Shown piece by piece: positions 25,664 to 34,570 of a DNA stretch of 64,000 bases. The notes beneath the pieces were generated by a model, which was given only the letters and a program-made list of their open reading frames with translations, was not told the DNA's origin and did no database searches. A program made the translations under genes and the position numbers. Every line of letters begins with the position of its first letter. Within the stretch, counting starts at the first letter, position 1. The stretch is from Flavobacterium sinopsychrotolerans (GTDB lineage: Bacteria; Bacteroidota; Bacteroidia; Flavobacteriales; Flavobacteriaceae), in assembly GCF_900110375.1 (NCBI RefSeq), contig NZ_FODN01000001.1, forward strand, positions 744,001 through 808,000. The letters are read 5' to 3'.

Positions 25664-26117
25664 TATAGGCTTTTTTTAACTTGCGGAAAGTAAAAATCTG
25701 TGACATAAGCAAAACACCTAATACCGAAACGCCCTTACTACCTTCTATTTTAGGCATTGATGAAAAAATTGACACAATGGAAAAGTGAATAAATGGTAAT
25801 ATTAAATAGATCAGCACTGTCACTATTACAGCATAATTATAGGATTGCATTCGGATTTTCCCAATTAATTCATCTTCTATTTTCTCTCTTGAAATTGAAA
25901 TTATAAGTAATCCTATAACTGAAACTGACAAAGCGATTCTTTCAAATAATTCGTGGTACTTAATATCTAACATATAAAGCTTAAGAGACGTAATAATTGA
26001 TAAAATCGAAGCAATAAACACTACCAAACCAACAATTTTAAATTTATTAGGCAATTGATAACCTGTAAACTTATCAATTTTTTCAATATCTCCTTCTTGT
26101 TTTGCTTTTGGTTCCAT
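25653..26117 (-). CDS. Four-helix membrane protein paired with an XRE regulator
   Basis: A 154-residue protein: soluble N-terminal 30 residues (MEPKAKQEGDIEKIDKFTGY), then hydrophobic stretches around VGLVVFIASILSIITSL, IALSVSVIGLLIIS, VIVTVLIYLILPFIHF and VLGVLLMSQIFTF. No catalytic motif is visible. Membrane proteins of this size coupled to an overlapping XRE gene occur in many genomes (DUF2178/DUF3169-like in layout) and are thought to work together, but I assign no function. It is within the recO-tail-flanked cassette. Confidence 0.75.
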   Translation of the reverse strand: MEPKAKQEGDIEKIDKFTGYQLPNKFKIVGLVVFIASILSIITSLKLYMLDIKYHELFERIALSVSVIGLLIISISREKIEDELIGKIRMQSYNYAVIVTVLIYLILPFIHFSIVSIFSSMPKIEGSKGVSVLGVLLMSQIFTFRKLKKAYNEE

Positions 26118-26227
26118 AAAGTTAATTAGTTAAAGCTTGCTTTCCATAAAGAACAACAAACTTGATTAAAAGACAAATATACTTTACTTTTAAATATAAA
26201 ATTAAATTATGAATAATTTTTTTTATG

Positions 26228-26275
26228 TTACGAAAAAACTTCTTTCAAAACGTCCAAGGATTTTGGTTTTTTAAA
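26228..26275 (-). repeat. recO 3' end, functional copy of the direct repeat
   Basis: The partner of 25323-25370, with 41 of 48 bases identical and the same orientation. Together they flank the XRE/membrane-protein cassette. Confidence 0.7.
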
Positions 26276-26941
26276 TCCGTCCAAATGAAAACTGTAGTAA
26301 TCAATCAGTATTCTCAAAACGATTTGTCTTTCAATGACATGAAATGTTTTTTGATTGTTGTCGAATCTCAAGTCAATCAGTTTTTTAAACAAATTACTTT
26401 CATGTTCCGTAAGTGAACTGACGGCATGAAAAGGCGTAAAAATACCTTCGTTCATTTCGAAAAAAGGCATATCCATATCGGAAGTATCAGGATAAAAACC
26501 CAAATATTTTGTAGTTTCCAATAATAAAATCAAGTGAAAATTAGCAATTTCATCGTGATTGTCTAACCAATGCAAAGCCGTTTCGAGAAAGGTAAACAGA
26601 TGCTCATTTGTTTCTTCTTCATGAATGGAATGGTGCAACATTTCTGAAATAAACATCACGATCGTACTCTTATAAATATCTGAATGAATCGAGTGAAAAG
26701 GAGTCCCGATTTTTATTTCCTTAAAATTTTCTAAAGTGCCTTTGTTTTTATGAACCGCTTCGATTTCGAGAATGGTCAACGGTTGAAAATAAGCGATTTT
26801 CTGATTCGCTTTTCGGCTCGAAAAAGCATCTCGAACAAAGTACGATTTCAAACCATGTGAGAGCGTAAAGCATTTGACAATCAAGCTTTTTTCCTGAAAT
26901 TTTAATGACGAAAGAACGATGGCTTTGGTTTTGACTTGCAC
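26228..26941 (-). CDS. recO: DNA repair protein RecO
   Basis: A 237-residue recombination mediator that helps load RecA at ssDNA gaps with RecR. The N-terminal OB fold is recognisable (VKTKAIVLSSLKFQEKSLIVKCFT, then SRKANQKIAYFQPLTILEIE), followed by the helical C-terminal domain. The zinc-finger Cys residues seen in some RecO proteins are absent, as in other Bacteroidota. The last 15 codons are repeated at 25323-25370. It lies 58 bases downstream of porZ in the same direction. Confidence 0.9.
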   Translation of the reverse strand: MQVKTKAIVLSSLKFQEKSLIVKCFTLSHGLKSYFVRDAFSSRKANQKIAYFQPLTILEIEAVHKNKGTLENFKEIKIGTPFHSIHSDIYKSTIVMFISEMLHHSIHEEETNEHLFTFLETALHWLDNHDEIANFHLILLLETTKYLGFYPDTSDMDMPFFEMNEGIFTPFHAVSSLTEHESNLFKKLIDLRFDNNQKTFHVIERQIVLRILIDYYSFHLDGFKKPKSLDVLKEVFS

Positions 26942-26999
26942 AATTTTAATTTAAAGATTGAAAAATTTAAAGATTAAAAAATTAATTCACTCTTCTAAA

Positions 27000-29288
27000 T
27001 CATCTGATTATCATTACTTTTTTAACTTTGGTTTCCACTCCGTCTTGTGCCGAAATAAATATCATATACACACCGGAAGCAACTTTGTATTTTCCAAAAG
27101 CAGTCGTATCCCATTCTATAGTTCCACCTTCAGAAGTGGTTTCATAAACCAGATTTCCTTCAATATCGGTGATTTTAATAGTGGCTTTATCAAGTAATCC
27201 GGCAATTTTAACGGTTCCATGATATTCAGGACGTACGGGATTTGGATACACATACGCATTACTTAAATCATCATTGGCAGCAGTCGAAACTCCTTTGAAA
27301 GAAACCAACCCTTTGGCAGTAGCGATAAAAACTTCGCCTGAAACGCTATTGATAGCAACATCATTTATAACATTGCTAGGTAACGGTGAGTTGTTTATTG
27401 TAAAGTGATATTTGGTTTCCTTACCATTTGGCGACACCAAAAACAAACCGGAATCAGCCGTTCCAATCCATTTATTATTCGCACCATCCACAGCAATGTC
27501 CGTAATGAATTGTTCAAACAACAATTCCTGAGCCAAGTTATCTTCTACAATTATTATTGGATTCGCCGTCATCTGTTCCTCAGATTGAAAATTACCTACA
27601 TTAGGCAAAACCCGCAATCCTTTTGTGGTTCCTATCCAAAGTTGGTTTCTGGTATCTACTGCAACTGTTCTTACATTTGAAACAGGCAAATTCCCAGTAT
27701 CTGGTCCTGTTGTTATTTTCTTAAATTTCCCAGAACTCTCATTAAAACCAATCACTCCATCTTCACTAGTAGAAAGCCATTTGGTTCCATTTTTATCGAT
27801 GGCTATTGTTCCAAAATTATTGTCAATAGCCGAATCTAAGATATTATCCATAGCATAACTTTGCCATTGTCCAGTAGATTTAAACACTTTCAATCCATTT
27901 TTTATCCGGCTGGTGGTAACCCAAAGATTTCCTGATTTGTCAAATGCCGTTCCGTTAACCCTTATATCTACATAATCAGGACCCACAAAGGTCAAAGATT
28001 CTAAACCACTATTGGTTTGATTGTATAATATTGTAGGTACGTCATTTTCAATTTTCAATAATCCCGAGAAAAAAGAACTCGCATATACCTCGTTTTCATT
28101 GCTCGGATTAACGGTAATTCTGGTCATCGATTGTGCACGTAAAACTTGTTCATAAGGAATGTTCAACCATCCTGTTGCAGTAAACTTACTTACACCGTAA
28201 CTATCTAATGGATACGGATTATAATCCGCGGAGTAATCTCCATAAACTGTCCAGAGTGCATTTGGTGTAACATGAAGCGAGAATATATTATTTCTTGCAG
28301 GGCCTATTGGCGTTATATTTTCAAAATTCACCGATGAAGATAAGGCAGTCGCAAATAATCCATTTTCTTTTGTTCCAATAAAAATATTTGCCCCTATTAC
28401 ACTAGCACAGGTAAAACGAATATTGCTTTCGGGGATTTGATTGGTATTTATTTGGCGTACTAAAACCATTTGACTGTTGTAAATATAAATACTGCTTGAA
28501 GTCGTCACTATTAAATAATCGGAAGATACTCTCATATCCAATGAAGGTTGAGAAAGCTGGACAAATCCTGTAAAAGAATTTGATGAGACAGAAAATTTTT
28601 GAACATTTCCAGAAGTATCAACAGCATACAAATCGGCACCAAAAGTTGTTGCACTGGACCAGCTTCCAGTAGCAATTGTTTCCCATTGATTAAAATCGAT
28701 TAAGTTTTTATTGGAAATAGTAGCTCTCTTTATTCCACTATTTGTAGCAGCATAAATAAATCCATTGAACAATGCCGTTTGATTCACATTGATTTCAGCT
28801 CCATTATCCCCAATAAAATAAGTATCCCCAAACTGCATGGTAGTCAAATTAAATTGGACAATCCCAAAATCACACGATATATAAGCAATTCCCTCAAATT
28901 CCATGAAGTGATTGACTTTTTTTATATCCGCCGGAAGTTGTTTATTGATAATATCGACCACATTTAGCATACTGCCATCTACCTCATTGATGACAATTAT
29001 CAGTCCGTTTTCGTATCCTACAATTGTTTTATTAAATGTTGAACTGTGGTATATAGATGAAATTGTTTGTCCGGAAAGCCCGTCAATAGTATTCGTTGTT
29101 TTAATTACGTTTGTCGATAAATTTTTTGAAAACAATGCATTTTCAGACGCGGCAAAAACTGCAGTTGCAGATTCTGAAACATCTTTAATCTCATTGTAAG
29201 AGAAATAACCCTGCCACGATAAATCACTTTGGGCAAAACCCTTTTGGATAAAAAGTAAAAGCAAAAAATACAAAACGCTCTTTTTCAT
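27000..29288 (-). CDS. porZ: PorZ-like type IX secretion system component (two beta-propellers plus sorting domain)
   Basis: About 762 residues from the start at 29288 (MKKSVLYFLLLLFIQKGFAQ, a clear signal peptide); the frame open to 29324 is unlikely. The N-terminal propeller begins LSWQGYFSYNEIKDVSES, characteristic of PorZ; a second propeller contains repeats of the two-component-regulator type (NLWVTTSRIKNGLKVF, TKWLSTSEDGVIGF, QLWIGTTKGLRVLP, NKWIGTADSGLFLV). The C-terminal ~85 residues (VYPNPVRPEYHGTVKI to KKVMIIR) form a type A T9SS sorting domain. PorZ is an outer-membrane surface part of the attachment complex. It is followed by recO. Confidence 0.82.
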   Translation of the reverse strand: MKKSVLYFLLLLFIQKGFAQSDLSWQGYFSYNEIKDVSESATAVFAASENALFSKNLSTNVIKTTNTIDGLSGQTISSIYHSSTFNKTIVGYENGLIIVINEVDGSMLNVVDIINKQLPADIKKVNHFMEFEGIAYISCDFGIVQFNLTTMQFGDTYFIGDNGAEINVNQTALFNGFIYAATNSGIKRATISNKNLIDFNQWETIATGSWSSATTFGADLYAVDTSGNVQKFSVSSNSFTGFVQLSQPSLDMRVSSDYLIVTTSSSIYIYNSQMVLVRQINTNQIPESNIRFTCASVIGANIFIGTKENGLFATALSSSVNFENITPIGPARNNIFSLHVTPNALWTVYGDYSADYNPYPLDSYGVSKFTATGWLNIPYEQVLRAQSMTRITVNPSNENEVYASSFFSGLLKIENDVPTILYNQTNSGLESLTFVGPDYVDIRVNGTAFDKSGNLWVTTSRIKNGLKVFKSTGQWQSYAMDNILDSAIDNNFGTIAIDKNGTKWLSTSEDGVIGFNESSGKFKKITTGPDTGNLPVSNVRTVAVDTRNQLWIGTTKGLRVLPNVGNFQSEEQMTANPIIIVEDNLAQELLFEQFITDIAVDGANNKWIGTADSGLFLVSPNGKETKYHFTINNSPLPSNVINDVAINSVSGEVFIATAKGLVSFKGVSTAANDDLSNAYVYPNPVRPEYHGTVKIAGLLDKATIKITDIEGNLVYETTSEGGTIEWDTTAFGKYKVASGVYMIFISAQDGVETKVKKVMIIR

Positions 29289-29352
29289 TATTTGCATCAA
29301 TATTTGTTTACAAATATAGAACAAACGAAAGTCTTAGCATTTTGTTACACAA

Positions 29353-29394
29353 AAAAAATGCCTTCGACCAATAACATCGGCAGAAGGCATTTTA
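29353..29394 (-). terminator. Terminator of gdhA
   Basis: AAAATGCCTTC / GAAGGCATTTT arms with an A-run before and a T-run after, directly past the gdhA stop. It separates gdhA from porZ. Confidence 0.8.
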
Positions 29395-29412
29395 AATTAT
29401 AATTTACCTGAT

Positions 29413-30756
29413 TTATACCACTCCTTGAGCCAGCATAGCATCAGCTACCTTAACAAATCCGGCAATGTTCGCTCCTTTTACGTAGTTCACATATCCTTCG
29501 TCATCAGTACCATATTTTTTACATTGATTATGGATTCCAACCATGATTTCTTTTAACCTAGAGTCTACTTCTTCACTGGTCCAGTTCAAACGAATAGAGT
29601 TTTGAGTCATCTCTAATCCAGAAGCTGCAACACCTCCGGCATTTGCTGCTTTACCTGGTGCAAAAAGCACTTTCGCTTTCAAGAATTGTTTGATCGCTTC
29701 TAAAGTACATGGCATATTTGCCGCTTCAGTTACGCAAATAACACCATTTGCTATTAAGTTTTTAGCATCTTCCTCGTTCAACTCATTTTGAGTAGCACAA
29801 GGTATTGCAACATCAACTTTCACTTCCCATACACTTTTTCCTTTATGGAAAACAGCATTTGGATATTTTTCTAAATAAGCTTCAGCTCTATTGTCACCTC
29901 TTGCTCTCATTTCAAGCATGAAATCAATTTTGTCTCCAGAAATTCCTTCTTCGTCATAAATATAACCATCAGGACCTGAAATAGTAACTACTTTTCCACC
30001 AAGATCATTTACTTTCAAAGCAACTCCCCAAGCAACATTACCAAATCCAGAAATAGAAACTGTTTTACCGTTAATGCTTTGACCAATAGTTTTCAACATC
30101 TGTTCCGCGAAATAAACTACTCCGTAACCCGTAGCTTCTGGTCTGATCAATGATCCTCCGTAAGCCAATCCTTTACCAGTTAATACTCCGGTAAATTCGT
30201 TTTTGATTCTTTTGTATTGACCAAATAAATAACCAATTTCTCTGGCACCAACTCCAATATCCCCTGCAGGAACGTCTAATTGCGGTCCGATGTGTCTGCA
30301 CAATTCAGTCATGAAAGACTGACAGAAACGCATCACTTCACCATCAGATTTTCCTTGTGGATCAAAATCAGACCCTCCTTTTCCTCCGCCCATTGGCAAA
30401 GTGGTTAAACTGTTTTTGAATACTTGTTCGAATGCTAAAAATTTAAGCACGGATAAGTTTACAGTATGATGAAAGCGTATCCCACCTTTGTACGGACCGA
30501 TTGCAGAGTTCATTTGAATTCTGAAACCTCTGTTTACCTGAATTTCACCACTATCATCTACCCAAGGAACACGAAATATAATTGAACGCTCTGGCTCCGA
30601 CATTCTGAGAAGCAAATTTTTTCCATCGTATTTTTTTTGCTCTGCAATAAATGGAATTACAGTTTCTGCAAATTCCCTAACAGCTTGAATAAATTCAGGT
30701 TCATTTGGATTTTTGGCTTCAACTTGAGCCATAAAATCATTTATTTTTAGTAACAT
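29413..30756 (-). CDS. gdhA: NADP-type glutamate dehydrogenase
   Basis: A 447-residue hexameric-type enzyme that makes glutamate from 2-oxoglutarate and ammonia. Catalytic Lys126 lies in PMGGGKGGSDFDP; K90 in GPYKGGIRFH binds substrate; SGFGNVAWGVALK is the dinucleotide fold. Length and motifs match the biosynthetic small-subunit class (EC 1.4.1.4). The gene has its own terminator and is divergent from an outer-membrane protein gene. Confidence 0.95.
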   Translation of the reverse strand: MLLKINDFMAQVEAKNPNEPEFIQAVREFAETVIPFIAEQKKYDGKNLLLRMSEPERSIIFRVPWVDDSGEIQVNRGFRIQMNSAIGPYKGGIRFHHTVNLSVLKFLAFEQVFKNSLTTLPMGGGKGGSDFDPQGKSDGEVMRFCQSFMTELCRHIGPQLDVPAGDIGVGAREIGYLFGQYKRIKNEFTGVLTGKGLAYGGSLIRPEATGYGVVYFAEQMLKTIGQSINGKTVSISGFGNVAWGVALKVNDLGGKVVTISGPDGYIYDEEGISGDKIDFMLEMRARGDNRAEAYLEKYPNAVFHKGKSVWEVKVDVAIPCATQNELNEEDAKNLIANGVICVTEAANMPCTLEAIKQFLKAKVLFAPGKAANAGGVAASGLEMTQNSIRLNWTSEEVDSRLKEIMVGIHNQCKKYGTDDEGYVNYVKGANIAGFVKVADAMLAQGVV

Positions 30757-30988
30757 AGACTATAATATTTTAATTATGAAAACGATTTCGTTGTAATTTA
30801 CAAATATACATTTTATAAAAATATTCAGACTCTGTTTTCTTAATTTATCAATAGAATTATCTTTTTATTAGACATTCACAAACAATTACGTTTAAGATGT
30901 GCCCATTTAAACCAAATGACTACCACTTTCGTAAGTAAATAAGAATTTGTCTGCTTATTTTTAATTTTTTTAATAATTGATGTTTACA

Positions 30989-30996
30989 TATATTTG
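30989..30996 (+). promoter_or_regulatory. -7 promoter box of the outer-membrane protein gene
   Basis: TATATTTG followed by C, 20 bases before the ATG at 31016. It lies inside a longer open frame that begins at 30977, which supports the later start. Confidence 0.5.
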
Positions 30997-31015
30997 CAAC
31001 GATTCGAAATTTGAA

Positions 31016-31807
31016 ATGAAAATGCTTAATTATAAAATTATTGTTTTATTTATTCTATTTGGATTTTCAGGTGCAATAAACGCTCAAATCGGTATCGCCC
31101 ACGAAGTAGGAGTTGTGTTTGGTCCGGTTATGTTTAAATCCGACTATGGTTCCCGCAACGATTTGGGAACAAACATAAATAATAATGGATTTGGAATAGG
31201 ACTAGTTCATTATTTAAATTTTTCATACAACACCAATAATGAGACTTTTTTTTCTGAACACTTTAAAATACGTTCTGATATTTCATATAACAAGAGTGAA
31301 TTCAAACACTATGGGGAGTATGTCGAAAAAAGTAGCAATTCTATAGGAGTCCAGCAACTTAGGGCCATGCGAGGTTCTTCAGGAATTTTCAATTTAGGAA
31401 CACAACTTGAATATTCTCCGATAAAAATTCATAACTTTGAAAAAACAATCAGCAGTTTTGGACCTTACGCCAGTATTGGTGCCCAATTGAGTTATTATTC
31501 AGCCAAAGCAAATTCTACACTTGGAGAATTGGGAATTCCATCAATTACTTTCCCAAAATACCTAACTCCTTCAGACGGTCATCCTTTCGGGTTTTCAAAT
31601 GAAAGTAAAGCTGTTTTCTCTATCATTTCAAGTATTGGAACACGATACAAATTAAGTCCTTTACAAGATTTAATTATCGATTTTAGATTTCAGTATTTCA
31701 ACTCTGATTGGGTGGATGGCTTAAATCCAAATCCTGCAATCTATAAAGAAAACAAAGCTAATGACTGGTTAGTTTGGGTGAATCTAGGGTATATTTATTA
31801 TCTATAA
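31016..31807 (+). CDS. Exported beta-barrel-like protein, possibly THC0290_0291 family
   Basis: 263 residues starting MKMLNYKIIVLFILFGFSG, a signal peptide ending near INAQ. The mature part is rich in alternating hydrophobic/aromatic strands (GIGLVHYLNFSY, SSFGPYASIGAQLSYYS, LIIDFRFQYFNSDWVDG) and ends WLVWVNLGYIYYL, so it looks like a small outer-membrane barrel. AHEVGVVFGPVMFKSDYGSRND resembles the flavobacterial THC0290_0291 family as I remember it. Function is unknown. It diverges from gdhA and converges on the Cys/Met-metabolism gene through a shared terminator. Confidence 0.65.
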   Translation: MKMLNYKIIVLFILFGFSGAINAQIGIAHEVGVVFGPVMFKSDYGSRNDLGTNINNNGFGIGLVHYLNFSYNTNNETFFSEHFKIRSDISYNKSEFKHYGEYVEKSSNSIGVQQLRAMRGSSGIFNLGTQLEYSPIKIHNFEKTISSFGPYASIGAQLSYYSAKANSTLGELGIPSITFPKYLTPSDGHPFGFSNESKAVFSIISSIGTRYKLSPLQDLIIDFRFQYFNSDWVDGLNPNPAIYKENKANDWLVWVNLGYIYYL

Positions 31808-31819
31808 AACGACGAGGTA

Positions 31820-31861
31820 AAAAAAAGCTCCAATTCTAAATTTTAGAATTGGAGCTTTTTT
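31820..31861. terminator. Bidirectional terminator
   Basis: Perfect stem AAAAAGCTCCAATTCTAAA / TTTAGAATTGGAGCTTTTT between converging genes at 31016-31807 and 31877-33022. Confidence 0.88.
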
Positions 31862-31876
31862 ATTTAAGATATTCCG

Positions 31877-33022
31877 TTACGCTAATGCTTGTTTCAAATC
31901 TTCGATTAAATCCTCAGCATCTTCAATACCTACGCTTAATCGAACCAAATCATCTGTAATTCCAACTTCCTTACGCTTGTCTTCCGGAATAGATGCATGT
32001 GTCATCAAAGCCGGATGATTTGCTAATGATTCCACTCCGCCTAAAGATTCTGCCAGTGTGAAAACTTTTAGTTTTTCCAAAAAGTCAATTGCATCTTCTT
32101 TTTTGCCCGACACAAAAGTAAATGACACCATTCCACCAAAACCACTCATTTGCTTTTTAGCAATTTCATGATAAGGATGGCTCGGTAATCCTGGGTAATA
32201 AACTGTTTTGACTTTTGGATGATTATTCAAAAATTCCACCACTTTACCACCATTTTCACAATGTCTTTCCACACGCAAATGCAAGGTTTTAATTCCTCTA
32301 AGCACTAAAAAACTATCCATTGGTCCCAATGTAGCTCCTGTTGCAAATTGTTGAAAATGCAATTGTTCTCCCAACGCTTCATCTTTTACAATCAAAGCCC
32401 CTGCAATAACATCAGAATGGCCGCCCAAATATTTAGTCGCCGAATGCATTACAATATCAGCGCCTAAATCCAATGGTTTTTGCAAATAAGGCGTTGCAAA
32501 AGTATTATCAACCGCAAAAAGAATTTTCTTTTCTTTAGTGATTTTTGCGATTTCTTGAATATCGGCTAGTTTCATCAAAGGGTTTGTTGGTGTTTCTACC
32601 CAAACCAGTTTTGTATTTTCATTAATTAATGACTTGAATTTTTCGATGTCATTCATATCCACAAAATGGAATTTTATTCCAGAATCTTTATAAATTCGAG
32701 TAAACATTCTGTAGGTTCCACCATATAAATCGTCCATCGCAATGATTTCATCCCCAGATTTAAAAGAACGCAAAACACAATCCGTTGCCGCTAATCCTGA
32801 AGAAAAAGCCAATCCTCGTGTTCCGTTTTCGATACTTGCCAAGGCGTTTTCAAGTGCGCTTCGGGTAGGATTTGCAGCTCTACTGTATTCATAATCTGGA
32901 TTTATAGGTTGCCCAGGACTGGTTTGTACAAAAGTTGATGTTTGATATACTGGAGGCATAACCGCTCCTGTGCTTGGGTCGTGGTGCTGTCCACCGTGAA
33001 TGACTTTAGTATTGAATTTCAT
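31877..33022 (-). CDS. Cys/Met metabolism PLP enzyme (cystathionine gamma-synthase/lyase type)
   Basis: A 381-residue gamma-family PLP enzyme. The cofactor Lys is K197 in MHSATKYLGGHSD; YEYSRAANPTRSALE, SSGLAATDCVL and WVETPTNPLMKLADI are family signatures. It could be cystathionine gamma-synthase (methionine synthesis) or gamma-lyase (cysteine synthesis); sequence alone at this level does not settle which, and no other met or cys gene is adjacent. The N-terminus MKFNTKVIHGGQ matches the usual start. Confidence 0.85.
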   Translation of the reverse strand: MKFNTKVIHGGQHHDPSTGAVMPPVYQTSTFVQTSPGQPINPDYEYSRAANPTRSALENALASIENGTRGLAFSSGLAATDCVLRSFKSGDEIIAMDDLYGGTYRMFTRIYKDSGIKFHFVDMNDIEKFKSLINENTKLVWVETPTNPLMKLADIQEIAKITKEKKILFAVDNTFATPYLQKPLDLGADIVMHSATKYLGGHSDVIAGALIVKDEALGEQLHFQQFATGATLGPMDSFLVLRGIKTLHLRVERHCENGGKVVEFLNNHPKVKTVYYPGLPSHPYHEIAKKQMSGFGGMVSFTFVSGKKEDAIDFLEKLKVFTLAESLGGVESLANHPALMTHASIPEDKRKEVGITDDLVRLSVGIEDAEDLIEDLKQALA

Positions 33023-33096
33023 AAGTTGAATTTTTTTGATGCAAAAATGTTTTACAAATTTACCCTTTAATTTTATCTAACCAAGCTACAAGTAGG

Positions 33097-33104
33097 TACC
33101 TTTG
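33097..33104 (+). promoter_or_regulatory. -7 promoter box of the DUF3298 lipoprotein gene
   Basis: TACCTTTG, 21 bases before the ATG at 33126. It overlaps the longer open frame, which supports the later start. Confidence 0.45.
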
Positions 33105-33125
33105 TATTTAATTAACAATTTTGAG

Positions 33126-33869
33126 ATGAAACACTTTATTATTTACACTTTACTGCTTTTTTCTGCTGCGCAATGTTCTAACGAATTGGTTTTTGAAGAG
33201 GAATCTTTTCAGAAAAAAACAACGATGCCCTGCAAAGAAAATTGTCCGTCAATTAGTGTAAAAATACCCGTTGCAAATGCCGTCCCGGTTGTAGCAGACA
33301 GCATCAATAAAAAAGTATTTTCGGTAATGAAAGAGATTATTTATTTTGGAGAAAAGCCCTATTCAGCAACTAATTATGATAGCTTATTGGCTTCATTTAT
33401 TAATTCTTACGAGAAACTTCAGAAAGAATTTCCCAATGATAAATTTGGGTGGGAAGCTGACATTGAAGGAAATGTAAAATACCAATCAGATGCTATATTG
33501 AATATTGAAATCAAACATTACACCTATACTGGTGGCGCTCATGGATACCAAGGTTTGCGCTCCCTGCTTTTTGATCCAAATACTGGAAAATCAATATCGA
33601 ATGAGGAATTATTTAATGATAAAGGAGCATTCAAGGCTTTCGCCGAAAAAAAATTCAGAGCAAAATATAAAATTCCTGCAAACAAATCCATCAATGCAAC
33701 CGGATTGATGTTTGAAAAAGAGAAATTCCAATTGCCCCAAAATATTTTTTATACCGATAAAGGATTGCTGCTATATTACAATTCCTATGAAGCCGCATCG
33801 TATGCAGATGGACCAAAAGAATTATTATTGCCGTACACTGAAGTGAATGATTATTTGGCGTTTAAATAA
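33126..33869 (+). CDS. DUF3298/DUF4163-type lipoprotein (RsiV-like fold)
   Basis: A 247-residue protein with a lipoprotein signal (MKHFIIYTLLLFSAAQC, Cys17 lipidated). The mature part resembles the DUF4163 plus DUF3298 pair found in the lysozyme-binding anti-sigma factor RsiV: YTYTGGAHGYQGLRSLLFDP carries the family's TGGAH motif, and LLLYYNSYEAASYADGPKEL ends the DUF3298 domain. There is no N-terminal anti-sigma helix or sigma gene nearby, so it is not an anti-sigma factor here. Its role is unknown, probably at the outer-membrane periplasmic face. Confidence 0.75.
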   Translation: MKHFIIYTLLLFSAAQCSNELVFEEESFQKKTTMPCKENCPSISVKIPVANAVPVVADSINKKVFSVMKEIIYFGEKPYSATNYDSLLASFINSYEKLQKEFPNDKFGWEADIEGNVKYQSDAILNIEIKHYTYTGGAHGYQGLRSLLFDPNTGKSISNEELFNDKGAFKAFAEKKFRAKYKIPANKSINATGLMFEKEKFQLPQNIFYTDKGLLLYYNSYEAASYADGPKELLLPYTEVNDYLAFK

Positions 33870-33872
33870 TAA

Positions 33873-33909
33873 ATGGTCTTTAAAAAAATTAAACATTTTT
33901 TAAAGACCA
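33873..33909 (+). terminator. Terminator after the DUF3298 lipoprotein gene
   Basis: TGGTCTTTAAAAAA / TTTTTTAAAGACCA stem directly after the stop codon, with a T-run 5 bases later. Confidence 0.75.
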
Positions 33910-33931
33910 AATAGTGTTTTTTAACGATTCG

Positions 33932-34012
33932 CTAGCCCCGATAGAAGCGGATATCCTTTTCCTTTTTTCTTTAAAAAGGAAAAGATATAAGCGAATAGCG
34001 GGATTAAGCTCC
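33932..34012 (+). ncRNA. Structured intergenic element, copy 3
   Basis: The shortest and cleanest copy: it begins CTAGCCCCGATAGAAGCGG and ends AGCGGGATTAAGCTCC. CCCG (33937-33940) pairs with CGGG (33999-34002); the inner hairpin is ATATC-C-TTTTCC / GGAAAAGATAT with one bulged C. It lies between converging genes, 24 bases from the DinB stop, so it is not the leader of any gene here. Confidence 0.55.
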
Positions 34013-34035
34013 CGATATTCATAGAGGTATAAATC

Positions 34036-34494
34036 CTAAATAAACTTTCTGATAATCATCATATTACCAATATGAAGCCCTTCATGGAAATTACTGAAAG
34101 CCATGGCATCCTCGGCATTTCTTAAAACGTGATCGCCAGTTGAAGTGGTATATTCCATGTAGTTTTTGAAAATTTGATTGTCATAATCTACTTTTGTTTG
34201 TTGAATAGTTTCAAACAATAACGATTTGATTTCGTCTACTTCGACTTGGGTTACGATGTGTTCCGGCTTGGTTCCCTTTTTGTATTTCTCGACTAATTCA
34301 TCAGAAACCATCATCGGCAAACCAGAAAGCTTGTATACTAAAAGTTGTTGCGACACGATTATATGACCGATGTTCCAAATCAAATTATTGCTGAATCCTT
34401 CCGGAATTGTGTTGAGTTGGTCAAGATTGTATTCTGATAGAAATTTTGAAACCATATTTCTGCTTGTAGTGCTGACGTCGAATAATTGATTCAT
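34036..34494 (-). CDS. DinB-like four-helix metalloprotein
   Basis: 152 residues from the start at 34494 (MNQLFDVSTTSRNM); a longer frame to 34554 adds an unlikely N-terminus. The DinB/YfiT fold's metal triad is visible as His44 (NIGHIIVSQ), His137 and His141 (FHEGLHIGNM). Relatives include thiol-dependent transferases (bacillithiol or mycothiol S-transferases) and damage-inducible proteins of unknown activity; the natural substrate here cannot be told. It diverges from the ArsC-like gene. Confidence 0.8.
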   Translation of the reverse strand: MNQLFDVSTTSRNMVSKFLSEYNLDQLNTIPEGFSNNLIWNIGHIIVSQQLLVYKLSGLPMMVSDELVEKYKKGTKPEHIVTQVEVDEIKSLLFETIQQTKVDYDNQIFKNYMEYTTSTGDHVLRNAEDAMAFSNFHEGLHIGNMMIIRKFI

Positions 34495-34570
34495 TTTTTT
34501 ATTTTTTTGATAAAAATAATCATTTTCCGTGTCAAATGAATTTTCTTTGCACAAAGAAATCGCTATTTAC

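Noticed and set aside
25323..26275. Calling the recO-flanked cassette an integrative element with att sites
   Set aside because: No integrase, excisionase or inverted ends are visible; the direct repeat alone does not prove site-specific integration.
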